Part shown: in pieces, positions 5,199 to 7,066 of the stretch
Layout: every line of letters starts with the position of its first letter
Numbering within the stretch: position 1 is the stretch's first letter
From: Actinotalea sp.
Lineage (GTDB): Bacteria > Actinomycetota > Actinomycetes > Actinomycetales > Cellulomonadaceae
Assembly: GCA_014360395.1 (NCBI GenBank)
Contig: JACIXM010000535.1
Location: forward strand, 1-7,066
Length of the DNA: 7,066 bases
Direction: 5' to 3'
Position numbers and translations under genes: made by a program
Notes under the pieces: model-generated
Database searches by the model: none
What the model saw: only the letters and a program-made list of their open reading frames with translations
Told to the model about the DNA's origin: nothing

Positions 5199-5453
5199 TC
5201 AGCCGGTGCGCCGCGCGAGCCGGACGACCTCCCGCAGCCCGTCCGTGCTCAGGACCGCGGAGTGGGTCCGTACCCCAGCCCAGCTGCGTCGGCCGGTCAG
5301 GTCGCCGACCGCCCACGTGACGGCGTAGTTGGCGTGCCCCCGGCTGTCGACCGGCAGGGGCGTGATGCGCCACGTCACCTCGACGCCGAGCGTCGGGTGC
5401 GTGCCGTGCAGCACGACCGTCCGACGGTCGTGCGGGGCGACGAGTGCTGCCAT
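5199..5453 (-). CDS. Small hypothetical protein, 84 aa
   Basis: I do not recognise this protein. It appears cytosolic and beta-rich: RTVVLHGTHPTLGVEVTWRI (11-30), then ANYAVTWAVGDLTG (41-54) and SAVLSTDGLREVVRLARR (65-82), which looks like a closing strand and a C-terminal helix. There is no signal peptide, membrane segment or cysteine. The start is ATG 5453, supported by an unusually good Shine-Dalgarno on the minus strand (GAGGTG at 5460-5465, 6 nt upstream, within GAAGAGGTGAGG). An in-frame ATG at 5480 adds nine residues (MVLPEEVRT) but lacks such a site. The frame is open further upstream, but that part is Arg/Pro/Ala-rich and unlike protein. It is convergent with the secreted-protein gene across the strong hairpin and divergent from the peptidase-like gene. 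No function is proposed. Confidence 0.72.
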   Translation of the reverse strand: MAALVAPHDRRTVVLHGTHPTLGVEVTWRITPLPVDSRGHANYAVTWAVGDLTGRRSWAGVRTHSAVLSTDGLREVVRLARRTG

Positions 5454-5578
5454 GGTCCTCACCTCTTCAGGTAGAACCATCCGATCGACCGCCGCAGTCC
5501 CGTCCTGACCCGCCGGCACGGGTGAGCCTGCGGACGCCGGCGCGCGGACGGGAACCCCTGGGCCCGCTCGGACGTGTC

Positions 5579-5584
5579 GATGAT
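5579..5584 (+). promoter_or_regulatory. Candidate -10 element (GATGAT) for the peptidase-like gene
   Basis: GATGAT is followed by GTGTCC and then GTG at 5591, the same 6-nt spacing as at the other putative leaderless starts. It matches TAnnnT at the conserved A and final T but not the first base. No -35 element is obvious in the GC-rich region upstream. Confidence 0.35.
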
Positions 5585-5590
5585 GTGTCC

Positions 5591-6748
5591 GTGCCCCCGT
5601 TCCCCGAGCCGCCCGGCGTGCCCGCGCGCGCGCCGCGGTGGCGCGCGCCGCTCGCCGTCGTCGTCGTGGCACTCGTGCTCCTGGGCGGCGCCTGGTGGGC
5701 CCGGCCGACGACGGCACCCGAGCCGCCCCCCGCCGCGGGACCGCCGGCCTCGGCGCCCGCGGCGCCGCAGGAACGCCCTCCGAGCGGGACGGTGTCACCG
5801 GATCCGGTCCCGTCGCCGTCGGCGGAGGTGGCTGCCCTGGCCGAGGAGGCCTTCCTGTCGGAGGAGGGCCGGGAGCTGTTCTTCCGCGCGGAACCGGAGA
5901 TCCTTGCCGCGGCCGAGTTCGTCGGGCGGTGCGACGGCCCGACCCTGCGGGTCCGCACGGGCGCCGTCGGCTGCTTCACCGGCAGCCGGATCATCGTCTA
6001 CGCCCCGGCCGACGCCCGGCTGCGGGGGTTCGTCGTCGAGACCGTGGCGCACGAGACGCTGCACGCGGCCTGGGAGGTGCTCGACCGGGGGGTTCAGCAG
6101 GAGCTCACCGCGCTGCTGGAGGCCGAGCTGGCGCAGGTGCCGGCCGACCGCACGATCCACGAGCAGCTCGCGGCCTCCGTCGGCGAGCGGCCGCAGAGCC
6201 GGCCCACCGAGCTCTTCGCCTACGTCGGCACGCAGGTGTGGCGCGACGGCGGCCTCGCCGCGCCCCTGGAGGAGGCGTACGCCCGGTTCGTGACCGACCG
6301 GGCCGCCCTGGTCGCGGTGCACACCGGCTGGCGGGGCATGCTCGACGCGATGCGGGCGGACGCCGAGGCGGCGCAGAACGCCCTCCTGGACCGCCGGACC
6401 GCCCACGCGCAGCGCCGCGCGCAGCACGCCGCCGACACCGCCGCCGTCGCCTCCTACCGGCAGGCCTACGAGGCCAAGGCCGCGGAGGTGGCGGCCATGC
6501 CGCCACAGGAGCAGGAGCGGCTGCAGCTGTCGTGGACGTGGTGGGACGGCACCGACCTGCCCATGGCCCCGGCCGCCGACACGCTCGGCGCCGCCGCCCG
6601 GCTCCTGGCCCGCGACGACGACGCCCTGGCCGGCCGGTCCGCCGAGCTCGCCGACGAGGAGGCCGCCCTCGCGGCGGAGCAGGACCGGGTCGACGCGCTC
6701 GTCGCCGACTTCCGGGCGCTGACGGCGCAGCTCGACCCGACCACCTGA
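5591..6748 (+). CDS. Membrane-anchored HExxH metallopeptidase-like protein
   Basis: The 385-residue product has a short Pro-rich cytosolic tail, one membrane segment (about 19-37, WRAPLAVVVVALVLLGGAWW) and a Pro/Ala-rich linker (38-78). An extracytoplasmic domain follows with VAHETLHAAWE, whose HETLH (154-158) is a zinc-peptidase HExxH motif (His154, Glu155, His158). TELFAY at 206-211 supplies Glu207 as a plausible third metal ligand, a gluzincin-like arrangement. Cys114 and Cys128 lie just before the motif and could pair. The C-terminal half is two long Ala/Glu/Arg-rich helical, probably coiled-coil stretches (about 230-301 and 328-381) around a WTWWDGTDLPM insert. Positively charged residues before the helix (RAPRWR) predict the domain outside. 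Start: GTG 5591 (GATGAT 6 nt upstream) or GTG 5585; no good Shine-Dalgarno for either. The frame is open to 5444, but that part has coding-unlike composition. Substrate and family are unknown; catalytic activity is inferred from the motif. Confidence 0.78.
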   Translation: MPPFPEPPGVPARAPRWRAPLAVVVVALVLLGGAWWARPTTAPEPPPAAGPPASAPAAPQERPPSGTVSPDPVPSPSAEVAALAEEAFLSEEGRELFFRAEPEILAAAEFVGRCDGPTLRVRTGAVGCFTGSRIIVYAPADARLRGFVVETVAHETLHAAWEVLDRGVQQELTALLEAELAQVPADRTIHEQLAASVGERPQSRPTELFAYVGTQVWRDGGLAAPLEEAYARFVTDRAALVAVHTGWRGMLDAMRADAEAAQNALLDRRTAHAQRRAQHAADTAAVASYRQAYEAKAAEVAAMPPQEQERLQLSWTWWDGTDLPMAPAADTLGAAARLLARDDDALAGRSAELADEEAALAAEQDRVDALVADFRALTAQLDPTT

Positions 6749-6822
6749 CGCCTCCCGGCTGGCCCCGGGGCGCCCGCGGTGGTGAGGTCGGGAGGGACCG
6801 GACCGACACCAGGAGGACCCCC

Positions 6823-7066
6823 ATGCAGTACCGCACGCTCGGTGGCAGCGGCACCGTCGTCTCCACGCACACGCTGGGCACCATGACCTTCGGCGCGGAG
6901 GCGGACGAGGAGACCTCCGGCGCGATGCTCACGGCGTTCGTGGAGGCCGGCGGCACCTGCGTCGACACCGCCGACGTCTACAGCGCCGGGGTGTCGGAGG
7001 AGATCAACGGCCGCTGGCTCGCCGCGCACCCCACGGAGGCGGCCCAGCTCGTCATCGCCACCAAGG
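6823..7066 (+). CDS. Aldo/keto reductase, N-terminal part (cut by window end)
   Basis: The first 81 codons and one base of an NADPH-dependent aldo/keto reductase are present. MQYRTLGGSGTVVSTHTLGT (1-20) and MTFG (21-24) form the typical opening strand and glycine-rich start. The active-site region VDTADVYSAGVSEE (47-60) contains Asp48 and Tyr53 of the catalytic tetrad, and the IATK block ends exactly at the window edge with the catalytic Lys81. The fourth residue, histidine, lies beyond the window. The pattern TADVYSxGxSE and GRWL fits the common bacterial AKR group that includes YajO/Tas-like enzymes. Start: ATG 6823 has a near-perfect Shine-Dalgarno AGGAGGA (6811-6817), 5 nt upstream. It follows the peptidase-like gene after 74 nt and could be read from its transcript or from its own promoter; no clear promoter was seen in the gap. 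Confidence 0.95.
   Translation, partial: MQYRTLGGSGTVVSTHTLGTMTFGAEADEETSGAMLTAFVEAGGTCVDTADVYSAGVSEEINGRWLAAHPTEAAQLVIATK

Noticed and set aside
5444..5590. Longer N-terminus for the peptidase-like protein, starting at 5444
   Set aside because: The added 49 residues are Pro/Arg/Gly-rich, overlap the start and Shine-Dalgarno region of the divergent 84-aa gene, and have no ribosome-binding site.
6762..6771. GCCCCGGGGC palindrome after the peptidase-like gene as a terminator
   Set aside because: It has no loop, is only 10 bp, and GC-only palindromes are expected by chance here; the aldo/keto reductase gene follows closely on the same strand.
1..7066. Defence, phage, mobile-element or secondary-metabolite cluster
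   Set aside because: No nuclease, toxin-antitoxin, recombinase, transposase, synthase or repeat array was found; gene order and composition look like stable chromosome.

Overview
This is a very GC-rich window (strong C/G preference at third codon positions, GTG as well as ATG starts, almost no A/T runs), typical of a high-GC actinobacterium (Actinomycetota). The gene content and compact spacing would suit Micrococcales such as Cellulomonas-like organisms, but the sequence does not fix the genus. It reads as ordinary chromosome: no RNA genes, insertion sequences, CRISPR repeats, integrases or phage genes were seen.

Layout, left to right. (1) An MpaB-like DUF2236 oxygenase-family gene (+), possibly starting before the window, whose 3' end overlaps a convergent 96-residue hypothetical gene (-). 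That gene lies directly downstream of a TauE/SafE-type membrane exporter gene (-). (2) Divergent from the exporter, an uncharacterised 7-8 helix membrane protein with an SISAYYY motif (+). (3) Convergent with it, a CorA magnesium/cobalt transporter (-), and divergent from CorA a small lipoprotein (+) resembling DUF3221. (4) A 276-base intergenic region carrying a sigma70-type promoter and a leader of about 170 nt, then a secreted 161-residue protein (+). (5) A very strong hairpin, then a convergent 84-residue hypothetical gene (-). (6) Divergent from that, a membrane-anchored protein with a zinc-metallopeptidase HETLH motif and a helical C-terminus (+). (7) The first 81 codons of an aldo/keto reductase (+), cut by the window end.

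The genes do not form one pathway. Several are envelope functions (exporter, polytopic membrane protein, Mg transporter, lipoprotein, secreted protein, anchored peptidase), but nothing shows that they act together, and I see no convincing undescribed multi-gene system. The most striking signal is regulatory. Six genes have a hexamer of the form NAnnnT (mostly TAnnnT/CAnnnT) exactly 6 nt before the start codon and no convincing Shine-Dalgarno sequence, as expected for leaderless transcripts. Three others have clear Shine-Dalgarno sequences. One of the putative leaderless promoters sits inside a perfect 16-bp palindrome, and two divergent gene pairs have promoters so close together that polymerase could probably occupy only one side at a time.
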